64,000 nucleotides of DNA from Manihot esculenta (taxonomy: Eukaryota > Streptophyta > Magnoliopsida > Malpighiales > Euphorbiaceae), in contig NC_035166.2 in the NCBI RefSeq assembly GCF_001659605.2, positions 19,520,225 to 19,584,224 on the forward strand. The letters are read 5' to 3'. Below, one piece after another: positions 1-10,769 of this stretch (the stretch's first letter is position 1; every line of letters begins with the position of its first letter). Position numbers and translations under genes: made by a program. The notes under the pieces were generated by a model, which saw only the letters and a list, made by a program, of their open reading frames with translations, ran no database searches and was not told the DNA's origin.

Positions 1-764
1 TGCTGCATTTATTTTTTCAAGTCAACGTGTTTAATAAACTCCCACCTACCAAAGCCTTGAGCCACGTGCATACCTAATTTAGGTTTTAGAGGTAAAAGCG
101 TTATGAAGTTAAAAAGAGTAAAATAAATTTTATTTTAAAGAAAAGACAAATGTCAAGAAATATATATGGAAAAATTAATATTTAATTTTTATAATATTAA
201 ATAAATTCATTAATTATTTTTTTAATTTTATAAAATATATTAAAATGTATGTAATGTTTTAAAAAGTTTATTAATTGATTATTTTATTAATTTTACTGTT
301 AAATATTTTATTATTTAATTTTTATAACTTTTAAAAAATTAATTTTTAAAATTTTTGATTTATTTTTTTGATTTCCTGTCATCAAGAAATACAAAATATT
401 TTTTATAATATGAAAAAGTACTTAATAATGCCTAATGACTCAAAATACTAAATAATTAATATTAAAAATATAACTTTTTTGGTATAATTTATACTTCAAA
501 AATAAGAATATTTAATTGATATTGAAATAAAGGTTTTTATTTAATTGCACAACTAAATAATAGCTTCCAAAGATTATAATTATATTCAGAAAATACAACT
601 ATATATTAGCTTTGGTTATATTTATTTTTTATTAAATATTTAATTATTTATTTTTAAAATAAACTAATTTTCATATTTATATTTTATAGTATTAAAAATA
701 ATTTTATTATTGTCATCATCTTTCATATAACAATGATTTCGTTTTAAAAAATTTTAATAAGGAA
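1..764. other. AT-rich intergenic spacer
   Basis: Very AT-rich sequence without a credible open reading frame. It contains one copy of a dispersed AT-rich repeat (168-345) and ends at the target site of the gypsy element. No gene is seen. Confidence 0.7.
168..345. repeat. Dispersed AT-rich repeat, partial copy
   Basis: This copy shares the recurring blocks 'tatttaatttttataatat' and 'attaattttactgttaa' with copies near 33.7, 42.4, 51.5, 54.2 and 58.9 kb. The block pattern reads in both orientations in the larger copies, as in a degenerate fold-back or MITE element. The boundaries are approximate. Confidence 0.4.
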
Positions 765-769
765 GTTAA

Positions 770-1197
770 TAATAGATCCCGATCAAAATTATAAAAATTT
801 TATTTGGACTAATATTTTATTTTAAGAGAATAACCATAATTTCATTTAAAAATAAATTTATCGTGAAGTCTATTAGTAAAAATTTAAATAGAACTGAAAA
901 TAAATATTTGGTTCTATTTTTTATCCATAAATTTAAAAAAATAGAAATCATGACTCTTAAAATAAAATAAAAATAGACTTAACAAAATAATAAATTAAAA
1001 AAAATATTTTCTTAAACTTTGGCGCTACAACCCATGTTCCCATGCACTCCATAGTCCATGTCCAATATCACCACCATCATTTGTCGATAACCCATTTTCC
1101 ACATTGCATACCTTAGCACATGCTTTCTCTCTTCTAGCTTCGGTCCATATGTTGTGGGTTTCTTTTGGAAACAAGTTGAGACTTCCTTGATTTATCA
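770..1197 (-). repeat. 3' LTR of the gypsy element
   Basis: Direct repeat of 11776-12204. On the minus strand it begins TGATAAATC and ends CTATTA. It is preceded on the left by the target duplication GTTAA (765-769). Confidence 0.92.
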
Positions 1198-1207
1198 TTT
1201 CCTATCC
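1198..1207 (-). other. Polypurine tract of the gypsy element
   Basis: The minus strand reads GGATAGGAAA directly before the LTR start TGATAAATC. This is the expected place and composition of the plus-strand primer of an LTR retrotransposon. Confidence 0.75.
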
Positions 1208-1872
1208 GTAGAACTGTAACGATCCGGAAATTGGACCGCTACTGGCGCTAGAATCCAGATCGACTTAAGGTTGTCGGAACCCGTAGCAAGCCTAACATAC
1301 ATACTGTACATCTGATAAATCTCATCCATGATCATACATTTACATAAAAATTTTAAACTTTTACATATATCAAACTTGACCTGTGCATGCACTAAACTGT
1401 AAACATAAAACCCCTTACTGGAGCCCTCATCAAATACTCCAGTCGGGTCAATATCTCGTATGTTAAGTCTGGTTCAACATATAGCATCATTAAAACATTT
1501 TCATAAGGATCATGTACAACAGGGATTTACAATAAACACTAGGGTCAAGCACAATACTAATCCTCATTACATTACTTTACATTTCATCCTATTACATTTC
1601 ATTTCATCCTATTAGATTTCATCCTATTACATTTCATTACATTATATATCCACTGAAACTCTATTACATGACATAACTATTACCCTTGCTGACTTCCTGC
1701 TGACTCTCCTGAACCTGCAACCCTGGGGTTAGGGGAAGGGGGTGAGCTACTAAAGTCCAGTGAGCAGAACAATAAAACAGTTTATAAAGATATGCCATCA
1801 TGAAATGCATCACATCACAAACAATTTACATCACGGATGGATTTGTCACCAATAGCCCTCACATAGTCCAAT

Positions 1873-2014
1873 TGTGCTAGGGGCGTAGAATGGGCCTCAC
1901 TGGTCTTTCTCTTAACATCACACACATAACATATCCAATGTGCCAGGGGCGTAGAGTGGGCCTCACTGGTCTTTCTCTCACATCGTGCCAGGGGCATAGA
2001 ATGGGCCTCACTGG
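1873..2014. repeat. Three-unit tandem repeat inside the outer solo LTR
   Basis: The unit 'ggggcgtagaatgggcctca' (with minor changes) starts near 1873, 1940 and 1985. It lies where the related inner LTR instead has an array of CCTGGCCGGGCCAGG palindromes. Confidence 0.85.
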
Positions 2015-4024
2015 ACTTCCATACCGTATCATAATATATCATATCGAGGACTAGTGGGTCATCCAATATCCATCCACATCAACATCATATTATACAATGC
2101 GTCACATTCGTGAATTCTAATGCAAAACAACCTAATACATATCATGGTATTCGTGATGCATGGATCATACTAAAATGATTTCATTTCTTTGAAAAATTAA
2201 AGGAGTTATGTTCTACTCACCTCTGGCTGACGCTTTACTGACTCTATAGCAGCTAGCTCACTGCTGACCTCTTCGGTCTCTCAGGTCCGATCCTACACAG
2301 GTGGACTCAAATGAGGGACCAAACATATTCTAACATAACTCTAAACATCTTCCCAAAAATTCCCTAAAACATCACAAAACATTCATAGAAAACATGCAAA
2401 GGAAGGCTGGACAGGGCACTTTCGGCGGCAGGTTCGGCGGCCGAAAGTCCCTCCAGAGCCGAAAGTCAGGCACTTTTGGGGGCATGGTTCAGCGGCCGAA
2501 AGTCCTTCCAGAGCCGAAAGTCACCCACTTTCGGGGGCAGGTTCGGCGGCCGAAACTCCCCTCCAGAGCCGAAAGTCCAAACTTTTGGGGCGAGTTTAGG
2601 CAGCCTAAACTGCCTTCCCTAGCAGGTTCGGCGGCCGAACCTGGATTCTTCCAAAGGGCAGAACCCAAGCCTCACATGCACATCCAGCCACCCCAAAGCC
2701 TCTCAACTCATACCAACTCACACAAAAGCATGCATAAACATATATTCAAGCATTTAGGGGCTTAAAACTAGCCTATACCCCAACAAACATCATATTAAGC
2801 ATGCATTTATCATAAAGGGTACATAAACTCTAACATTTTAGATCTATTCTAAACATCCATTAAAACCCTTAACCCCTTCTTAAAACTTACTTAAAACATT
2901 AAAGAAGGCGATGATCTACGCTTACCTCTTGAAGATCGAGAGGAGAGGTGATCCAAACTCCGAGATTGGGAGAAATCGAGCTCCGGGGTCTCCAAGTTTC
3001 AAAAACTTAATCTTAGCTTTAAAACCTTCAAAACAAAGGTAAAAACTCATAAAAATTATGAGAGACTTGAAGGAAAACATAAAATCAACCATGAAGGGTC
3101 AAGAACTCACCTTTGCCCGACAATGGAGAGAGAAAACTCGCCCATTTTTGGACATGGGGCCATTTATATGTGGCTGACCAGATCACCTTCGGGGGCCAAA
3201 GGTGCTTCCATAACTCCACCATGTTCGGCGGCTGAACTTGAGATTCGGTGGCTGTAATACCCGGCTCGAGTCCGGCATCGGAATTCCTGTAGTCCGGTGG
3301 AATCTCGGGTGTCGGAACCCTCGAGAAGGGTAATACATATGTTTTCCAAGGTAGTTTCACTTATTTTCATGTTTTGACGTGTTAAAAGCATTGAGTTTTG
3401 AAAGAAAAGCAACAAGGGAGAAATGCAAAGGTTCGGCTGCCGAAGGTCACTTTCGGCCGCCGAACATTGCATGGTTGCGGCTTCACGTTCGACTGCCGAA
3501 GGTGGTCTGGCCAGCCACCTATAAAAGGGCCAAGGGTCGGTGGAAGGAGGTTATTTCTCCTCCACTTGCAGCCAGAGGTGAGTTTCAGCCTCTCCCACGT
3601 TGACTTTCATGTTTTCCATGATTTTCATCAAATCTTTCAAGAGTTTTAAGAGTTTTGGTGACTTATGAAGGTTTTGAGCAAAAGAACCAAGTTTTGAAGC
3701 TTGGAGCTTTGGAAGAGCTTTTCTTCATATCTCCACGTTAGGATCCTTCATCCTCAAGTGGTGTAAGAGGTAAGTGAAGTTCCTGAGCTTCTTTGATGAT
3801 TTTGAAAGGTTTTATGAAGTTTGTATGGGTAGTATGCATGTTTAGGTTTAGGTGAGGGTCTTGATGATTTGTGGTGTTCCAACATGTTATGTGCTATGTT
3901 TGTTTGGAGTTTTAGGGTAGGTTTAGACCCCTTTGTGCATATATATGTGTCTATGCTAGTTGGGAATAGTTGATATGCATGTTTGTAGGTTTTTGGGCAA
4001 AGTTTGCATGAAACAGAGCAGGGT

Positions 4025-4265
4025 TCTGTCCTTCGGGCAAAACCAGGTTCGACCGCCGAAGGAAGGTTCGGCCGCCGAACCCCTTGTGGAGGCAGTTTCG
4101 GCTGCCAAAGGTTGCCCCCGAAAGCTAGGCTTTCGGTTTAGAAAGGGACTTTCGGCCGCCGAAAGTGTGTGAGTTTCGTCCCCCTTCGGCCGCCGAAGGT
4201 GCCGCCGAACATGCATGAGTTTCGTCTCTGGAGTGGGGTTTCGGCCGCCGAACCTGCCGCCGAAA
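4025..4265. repeat. Cluster of TTCGGC-GCCGAA palindromes in the inner LTR
   Basis: Many variants of a short palindrome of the form TTCGGCCGCCGAA occur here, with further copies at 3430-3505. The matching region of the outer LTR (2410-2640) carries the same motif. GC content is far above the surroundings. Confidence 0.8.
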
Positions 4266-4642
4266 GTGCCCTGTCCAGCCTTCTTTTGCATGTTTTATGT
4301 GATGGTTGTAGGATTGTTTAGAGGGGTTTTGGGGAGTTTCTTAGAGATGTTCTTGAGTGAGTTTGGTCCCTCATTTGAGTCCACCTATGTAGGTACGGAC
4401 CAGAGGAATCAGGGAAGTCAGCAGTGAGTCCAGTGTCAGAACCTGCAGAGTCAGTGCAGCGATAACTAAAGGTGAGTGGAACTTCTACTTTGAAACTGTT
4501 TTAGCATATTTCATGCATCATAATGATTATAGTAGGTTGCCTGCACTAGTTTCACGACGATGGTGCATTGCATTGCATAATACGATGTATATGATGATGT
4601 GGACGGACCAAGGCGACCCCAATAGCCCTACCTCTGTCATGT

Positions 4643-4834
4643 AAGACCTGGCCGGGCCAGGTAGGCAGAGAGACTCTGTTATAAGACCTAGCCGGGCTAG
4701 GCAGCCATCTGTAGGTAAGACCTGACTAGGTCAGGCAGCAGAGATAGTAAGACCTGGCCGGGCCAGGCGGGCAGAGTGAATAAGACCTGGCCGGGCCAGG
4801 CAATTTGAGGTTGTAAGACCTGGCTAGGCCAGGC
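4643..4834. repeat. Six-unit array of AAGACCTGGCCGGGCCAGG palindromes
   Basis: Units start at about 4643, 4683, 4717, 4749, 4782 and 4815. Each contains a self-complementary core (CCTGGCCGGGCCAGG or a compensated variant such as CCTAGCCGGGCTAGG). Paired changes in the two half-sites keep the units palindromic. Confidence 0.85.
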
Positions 4835-5697
4835 ATCCTCCCAGGATAGGGATTTTTGGTGGTCATGTCTATCCGCGACTCAGATTGGACTAGTTGTGTT
4901 ATTCTGCATTTCATGAGAGCATCTTGTATAGTTCTACTCATTGGGCTTGTATAGCTCATCCCTCTCCCTCCACCCCAGTCGTGCAGGTACAGAGGTCCAG
5001 AGAGAACTCAGCAGGGTACAGGAAGAGTACAGAGTATGGTAATAGCTCGTGTGGACATGTAAATGTAACTGTATAGAGATAGTGTATATGTACAGTGTAT
5101 AGAATAGTGCTTGACTTATAAGAGTTGTAATCCCTTTGTGGAGTCACATGATCAGTTTATGTATGTTTCTTTATTGTTGTATGTTTATGAGCAAAACCAG
5201 GCTTAACATTATGAGTTTGATCCGCCTAGAGCCATGAGGAGCTCTAGTAGGGATTATTAGAGAACAAAGAGAGTGCATGCACAGGTTAAGCCTTGGAATG
5301 AAGAAAAGTTTGATGTTTTTACAGAAAATGTATGATCATGTATGGGATTTCACAGGTACACAGAGGTCAGAGCAGGCTTACTACGGGTTCCGGCGACCTT
5401 AAGTCGATCTGGATCCTAGTGCCGGTAGCAGTTCGGTTTCCGGGCTGTTACAGTGGCAGCAAAAAGGGAGCCCCCTTTGGCGGCCGAACATAACCTGACA
5501 TTTCCCCTCAAAACTTCCTTTTCTCTTTTCTTTCAAAACTCAATTTTCTTTCTTAATCAAACCATAAAAAAATTTTAGAAAACCTTTATTTTACCCTTCT
5601 AGAAGATTCTGACATCCGAGAAACTCCGGATTCCAATGGAGATTCCACTGGAAGGTAGGAATTCCGGTGCCAGGGTCTAGCCGGGTATTACAAGAAC

Positions 5698-7188
5698 TAT
5701 GACTTTGTCCTCAAGGTCACTGTTAATGAATTTGGATGGGATATTATCTGTATCTTCTTAGGAGGCATCTTTAACCGGTAGCTGTTTTCATTTAACCAAA
5801 TATTGCTTGATAAACTTAGCTCCTCTTTTTAACCAACGCGTGTTGAGTAGTTGCTCCGGCTCAGCAACTACTTCGCCATCATCTGGTGGTAAGGTGGTGG
5901 TAGGCATGATTGTATCACCCATTTTTTCCTTCAAGAGCGAGACATGAAAAATCGAGTGGACTCGTGCTTCTATTCGTAACTAAAGACGATAGGTGACTGG
6001 CTCAGTTTGTTCCATAATTTGGTAGGGACCATAGAACTTGCTTGCTAATTTATGACAAGCTCATTTAAACAGAGAATGTTGCTTATATGGGTGCAACTTG
6101 AGAAAAACCCAGTCACCTACTTGATATTCAATGTCTCGGTGTCTAAAATGGGTGATTTGTTTTATCCAATTGCTAGTCGCATGCAAATCAGTCTTGAGCT
6201 GATGAAGCAGGTCATTGCTTTAACTGGTAGCTGTTTCCATTTAACCAAATGTTACTTGATAAATTTAGCTCCTCTTTTTAACCAACGCGTGTTGAGGAGT
6301 TGCTCCGGCTCAACAACTACTTCACCATCATCTGTCAATGGTGGTAAGGTAGTGGTAGGCATGATTGTGTCACCCATTTTTTTCTTCAAGAGCGAGACAT
6401 GAAAAATCGAGTGGACTCGTGCTTCTGTTGGTAACTGAAGATGATAGGTGACTGGCCCAATTTGTTCCGTAATTTGGTAGGGACTATAGAACTTGCTTGC
6501 TAATTTATGACAAGCTCATTTAAACATAGAATATTGCTTATATGGGTGCAACTCGAGAAAAACCCAGTCACCTACTTGATTTTCAATGTCTCGGTGTCTA
6601 AAATGGGTGATTTGTTTTATCCGATTGCTAGTCACATGCAAATTAGTCTTGAGCTGATGAAGTAGGTCATTGCAGTGAAGGAGTTGTTGGTCCACTTCAT
6701 GTACTGGACTGGTCCCAACATCATACTTGGGAATGGTGGGAGGTGGACGACCATAAAGAGCATCGAAAGGGGTCATGCCGGTTGAAATGCGGTGCGCAGT
6801 ATTGTACCAATACTCAGCCCATGGCAAGAAAAAGTACCATTTGTAGGGATGCTATGAGGAGAAACAATGAAGATATTGTTCAATACACCAGTTCACTACT
6901 TCTGTTTGTCCATCGGTCTGAGGATGGTAGGCGAAGCTCATTTTGAGTTGGGTCCCAGACATGTGAAAGAACTCTTGCTAAAAGCCACACATAAAAATTC
7001 AGTCATGATCACTGATAATTGATTGTGGCACGCCATGCAACTTCATGGTGCCGTCGATAAATTTTTCGACGACTATTTTTGCAGTGTAGGGGTGTGATGA
7101 TAAAGCCATGAAATGGGCTAATTGACTTAATTGATCAACAACCACCATTATGGAATTTTTTTTTCATTTGAATTGGGCATACTATCGA
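5698..7188 (-). pseudogene. Gypsy integrase C-terminal part and chromodomain-like tail, broken
   Basis: Minus-strand fragments include MPWAEYWYNTAHRISTGMTP and DALYGRPPPTIPKY, typical of the end of a Ty3/gypsy integrase core, then QVGDWVFLELHPYKQ and chromodomain-like sequence. Stops interrupt the frame and the region is partly duplicated. The rest of integrase lies beyond the fold-back insertion, from 8525 on. Confidence 0.85.
5771..6674 (-). repeat. Tandem duplication in the integrase/chromodomain end of the gypsy element
   Basis: 5771-6219 and 6220-6674 are imperfect direct copies of about 450 bp. On the minus strand each encodes the end of integrase followed by a short chromodomain-like tail, with the pieces HSIFHVSLLKK and NTRWLKRGAKF. 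Both copies carry stops. Confidence 0.85.
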
Positions 7189-8515
7189 GGGCTTTTTACT
7201 GTTTTAAATTAAAAAAAAAAATTCTCAAACCTTGGTTTGAAAATTTTTTTTTCCGAAACCAGGTTGAAAATTGACTCTACTGCGCTTTAAGAGCGCGGTA
7301 GAGCCTACCGCACTCTTAGAGTTGATAGAAAAAAATAAATTAAAAAAATTATATTAATGCACTGTAAAAGTGTGGTAATGTATTAATGCATATTTGAGCT
7401 GCGGTATTCCATAATTTTAAATTTTAATTTTAATTTAATTAATATTATATTATATTTTATTAATTTAATTTATTTAATTTATATTAAATTTATATAAATA
7501 TAATTATAAAAATTATATTAATATTAATTATTTATAATATAATATTATATTTATTATATTTATTTTTTTAATTATATAATTTAATTAATTTTATATTAAA
7601 TTTATATAAATATAATTATAAAAATTATATTAATATTATTATAAATGTTAATTATTTTAATTTATTTATAATATAACATTATATTTTTTATATTTTTTAT
7701 TTTATTTTATTTTATTATTTTATTATTATAAAAAATCTAAAAAATTATACAGTTAATGACACCTAGAAAGAAATTTCAGACTTTTTATTATTTCAAAGTT
7801 AAAAAAAAATTCTAAAACCTATTAGTGTTTCAAGAATTAAATATTTATAAATTAATTATAATAAAAATAATAAAATAGAATAATAAATATGAAAGATATA
7901 ATATTTTATTATAAATAAATTAAAAGAATTAATATTTATAATAATATTAATATAATTTTTATAATTATATTTATATAAATTTAATATATAATTAATTAAA
8001 TTATATAATTAATAAATAAATTGATAAATATAATATTACATTACTAATAATTTAAAATAAATTATATTAATATTAATATAATTTTTATAATTATATTTAT
8101 ATAAATTTAATAAATAATTAAATAAATTAAATTAATAAAATATAATAAATAAATTGATAAATATAATATTACATTACTAATAATTTAAAATAAATTATAT
8201 TAATATTAATATAAATTTTATAATTATATTTATATAAATTTAATAAATAATTAAATTAATAAAATATAATATAATATTAATTATATTAAAATTAAAATTT
8301 AAAATGCGGAACACTTCAAATGTGCAGTAACACATCACCGCACTTTTGAAGTGCGTAATGTATTTTTTTTAATTTACTCTTTCCTATGAGTGCGGTAGAC
8401 TCTACCACGCTTTTGAAGCGCGATAGAGTCAATTTTCACCTTGATTTTAGAAAAAAAAATTTCCGAATCAAGATTTAAAAAATTTTTTTTTTCAACTTGA
8501 AACGGTAAAATGTCT
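7189..8515. mobile_element. Non-autonomous fold-back Mutator-like element
   Basis: A 9-bp target duplication TACTATCGA (7180-7188 and 8516-8524) flanks a 1,327-bp element whose two halves are inverted copies of each other for at least 250 bp from each end. The ends read GGGCTTTTTACTG (left) and, on the other strand, AGACATTTTACCG (right). Near both ends lie short GC-containing hairpins such as GCGCTTTAAGAGCGC inside extremely AT-rich sequence. There is no transposase. The 9-bp duplication and long inverted repeats fit a Mutator-like (MULE) fold-back element. It interrupts the integrase of the gypsy element. Confidence 0.85.
8020..8280. repeat. Tandem AT-rich repeat inside the fold-back element
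   Basis: A unit of roughly 130 bp beginning 'aaattgataaatataatatt' occurs twice in a row (near 8020 and 8150). It lies in the right half of the Mutator-like element. Confidence 0.7.
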
Positions 8516-8524
8516 TACTATCGA

Positions 8525-8860
8525 TGAAGTCCATAGTGATAGCCTTCTAGACTCGGCAAGGAATTGGCAAAGGTTAAAGGAGCCTTGCTAGAGACAGTGT
8601 GTTGGCCTTAGTGCGCTGGCATATGTCACAGACTCCAATATGGTGCTGCACTGTATGGTACATGGACAACCAGTAAAACTGTTGTGCGAGTGGCTTGTAT
8701 GTCCTTAATACCCTGGAATGTCCTCCAAGTAGGAAATCATGAAATTTCTGTAACAGTTGTGAAATGACATTGGAGTGAGGTGGCACCATCACTCGGTTGT
8801 GGTAGTAGATTGACCCATTGCATTGGCTATAAGGTTGTCCTGGCTTTGCATTTGCTCGCT
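8525..8860 (-). pseudogene. Gypsy integrase N-terminal zinc-binding part, broken
   Basis: Minus-strand protein contains GGHSRVLRTYKPLAQQFYW and HIGVCDICQRTKA, the histidine/cysteine zinc region at the start of a Ty3/gypsy integrase. It is cut off from the catalytic core by the fold-back insertion. Confidence 0.88.
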
Positions 8861-8890
8861 GTAAAATCCTCTACATTTATGAGCCTACAG

Positions 8891-9600
8891 CTACATCTGC
8901 TTTGATAGTATCCCACAAATTAGTTTCTGATGCAAAAAGAGCATTAAGGATAGGTTGTTGTCTATCCGAGATAAGGCATCTTCTATATTGTTTTCTTTGT
9001 CATGCTTGTATTTGATTTCGTAGTCATATCCTAGCATTTGGATACCCATTTTTGCTAATAAAGGGTTATGACGCATTGCTCCAATAGATGTTTAAGGCTT
9101 TTTTGTCTGTATAGATGTAGAATTTGCGGCCAAGTAAGTATGGTCGCCAAGTCTATATAGCATGAATGACGACAAGCATTTCCTTTGCTTAGATAGACCA
9201 ATTCTACTTAGCAATCCCGAAAGCTCGCCTAATGAATGCAATGAGTTTCCCATTTTGAGTTAACACTGCACCGATCCCTTCACCCGAGGCATATGTTTTG
9301 ATGATGAACAACTCACGAAATTTAGGCATGGCAAGAGTTGGTATGGAGGGCATGGCACCTTTTAATTGTTGGAATGTAGTCTGCTTTAGAAGTCTATTGA
9401 AACTATCCTTTTCTCAAGAGATTGGTTAGAGGACGGGCGAGCAAGCCATAATTTCGAACAAATTTCCTGTAATATCCTATGAGTGCTAAAAAACTACACA
9501 ATTCTACTTTGTTAGTAGGTCGAGGCCAATTAAGCATTACATCAATCTTTTTCTTGTCCACTTTGACTCCTTAGGGTGTGATAATGTGCCTCATATACTC
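8891..9600 (-). pseudogene. Gypsy RNase H region, broken
   Basis: Minus-strand protein contains HNPLLAKMGIQMLGYDYEI and NIEDALSRI, typical of the end of the Ty3/gypsy RNase H domain just before integrase. The upstream part (9080-9600) matches only in short pieces with shifted frames. Confidence 0.85.
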
Positions 9601-10170
9601 CAGTTCTTACATTCTAAATGCACATTTTGACAGAGAATTGGTTATGCTTTAAAATTTCAAAAGCCTTTCGTACATGTTCAATGCACATGATCCAATAGGG
9701 GCTATAAATTAATAATTCATCAAAGAAAATAAGTATGAACTTGCAAAAGAAAGGTCTAAATATAGAGTTTATAATAGCCTGAAATATGGATGGGGCATTA
9801 CATAATCCAAATGGCATGACTAAGTATTCATAATGGCCATTACGGGTATGAAAAGCAGTCTTATATATATCAAAGGGATGAACTCGTACCTAATGATAAC
9901 CAAATTGCAAGTCAAGTTTTGTGAAGTATTTAGCCCCATGAAGTTCATCAAGTATGTCATCAATAGTAAGAATGGAAAATCGGTCTTTAATGTTTATTGC
10001 GTTAAGTTCTCTATAGTCGGTATAGAATTGCCAAGACCCATCTTTCTTTTTTACCAGTAAGACAGGAGATGAAAAAGGACTAATAGTAGGTCTAATTAAC
10101 CCCAATTGCAATAAGTCATGAACTTGCTTTTCAATTTCAGCTTTTTGAAAGTAGGTATACTTGTAAGGTT
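9600..10170 (-). pseudogene. Gypsy reverse transcriptase, broken
   Basis: Minus-strand fragments include LLVKKKDGSWQFYTDYRELN, FTKLDLQFGYH and MPFGLCNAPSIFQ, the standard conserved blocks of Ty3/gypsy reverse transcriptase. The catalytic YxDD block is altered to FFDE in this copy. Frameshifts separate the blocks. Confidence 0.93.
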
Positions 10171-10493
10171 AATCATTGACGTTCAGTACTTTCCTTGAGG
10201 TTGATATGGTGATCTATTGCTTGTTGAGGTAGTAACTGTGCTGGTACCTTAAAAAGTTCTCCATATGATTGACCCATATCCGAATGCAACTCCTCGGTGG
10301 AATCTTGTGAAATGGCCCGAAGGCATATTGTAAAGATTGAGTACCCTTGGTTCTCTTCTTTTGACAGAGCTCATACCATGGCTGGCTGGATTGCTCGGGC
10401 ATTAGTGCCTTGTATTCGGTGGTGTCGGTCATCCCATTGGAAGTCCATGGTCATTTTTTTCCAGCTAGAGAACACATTCCCCAGCTGCTCCAA

Positions 10494-10766
10494 CTACTGT
10501 ACTCGTAAAACCACATCCAACTCAGTTAAAGGAAGAGCATATAAAGTGATGACAAATGGTATACCTTGGAGAAGTAGGGATGCGTTGTCAAATCTCCCTT
10601 GACATCGTAAGGCTTTCTCGTTGGCCACTTTTACTTCAAATGGAGATGTAGGTGTCTCTGGTAGCGATAATATGGTGGCTATCTTCTCGTTTATGAAATT
10701 GTGGGTTGACCCACTATCAATAAGTACTGCAACTTCATGAGAATCTATCTTAGCTAGTACTCTCAT
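10494..10766 (-). pseudogene. Gypsy aspartic protease fragment
   Basis: A minus-strand open stretch contains VAVLIDSGSTHNFINEKIA, in which DSG is the active-site triad of the retroviral-type aspartic protease, followed by the typical LPLTELDVVLRVQ. The linker to reverse transcriptase (10170-10494) is degraded. Confidence 0.9.
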
Positions 10767-10769
10767 CGT

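Larger units (their letters stand above)
3253..5452 (+). mobile_element. Inner solo LTR, plus strand
   Basis: The element begins TGTAATACCCGG at 3253 and ends CCGGGCTGTTACA at 5452, with a perfect 5-bp duplication GTGGC at 3248-3252 and 5453-5457. Length is 2,200 bp. It is clearly related to the outer LTR, but inserted in the opposite direction. A TATAAAAG box at 3520-3527 fits an LTR promoter on the plus strand. No gag, pol or primer-binding site is present, so a solo LTR is the best reading. The 5-bp duplication argues against Mutator (9 bp) or hAT (8 bp) origin. Confidence 0.93.
1215..5692 (-). mobile_element. Outer solo LTR, minus strand, split by a second solo LTR
   Basis: On the minus strand the element begins TGTAATACCCGG (right end, 5692) and ends CCGGATCGTTACA (left end, 1215). 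It is flanked by the 5-bp duplication AGAAC at 1210-1214 and 5693-5697. Removing the inner insertion (3253-5452) leaves about 2.27 kb with TG...CA ends, no coding capacity and a minus-strand TATAAAT (plus 3162-3168). That is what a solo LTR left by recombination looks like. It contains repeated TTCGGC-GCCGAA palindromes (2410-2640) and a three-unit tandem repeat (1873-2014). It sits just inside the 3' LTR of the host gypsy element, so it is younger than that element. Confidence 0.92.

Noticed and set aside
2394..2765. Open frame of 123 codons rich in Gly, Arg and Pro
   Set aside because: It lies wholly inside the outer solo LTR and is produced by the repeated TTCGGC-GCCGAA motif. The related inner LTR does not keep the frame.
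1873..4834. CRISPR-like spaced repeats
   Set aside because: The units are short palindromes inside plant LTRs with similar, not unique, spacers. CRISPR arrays do not occur in plant nuclear genomes.
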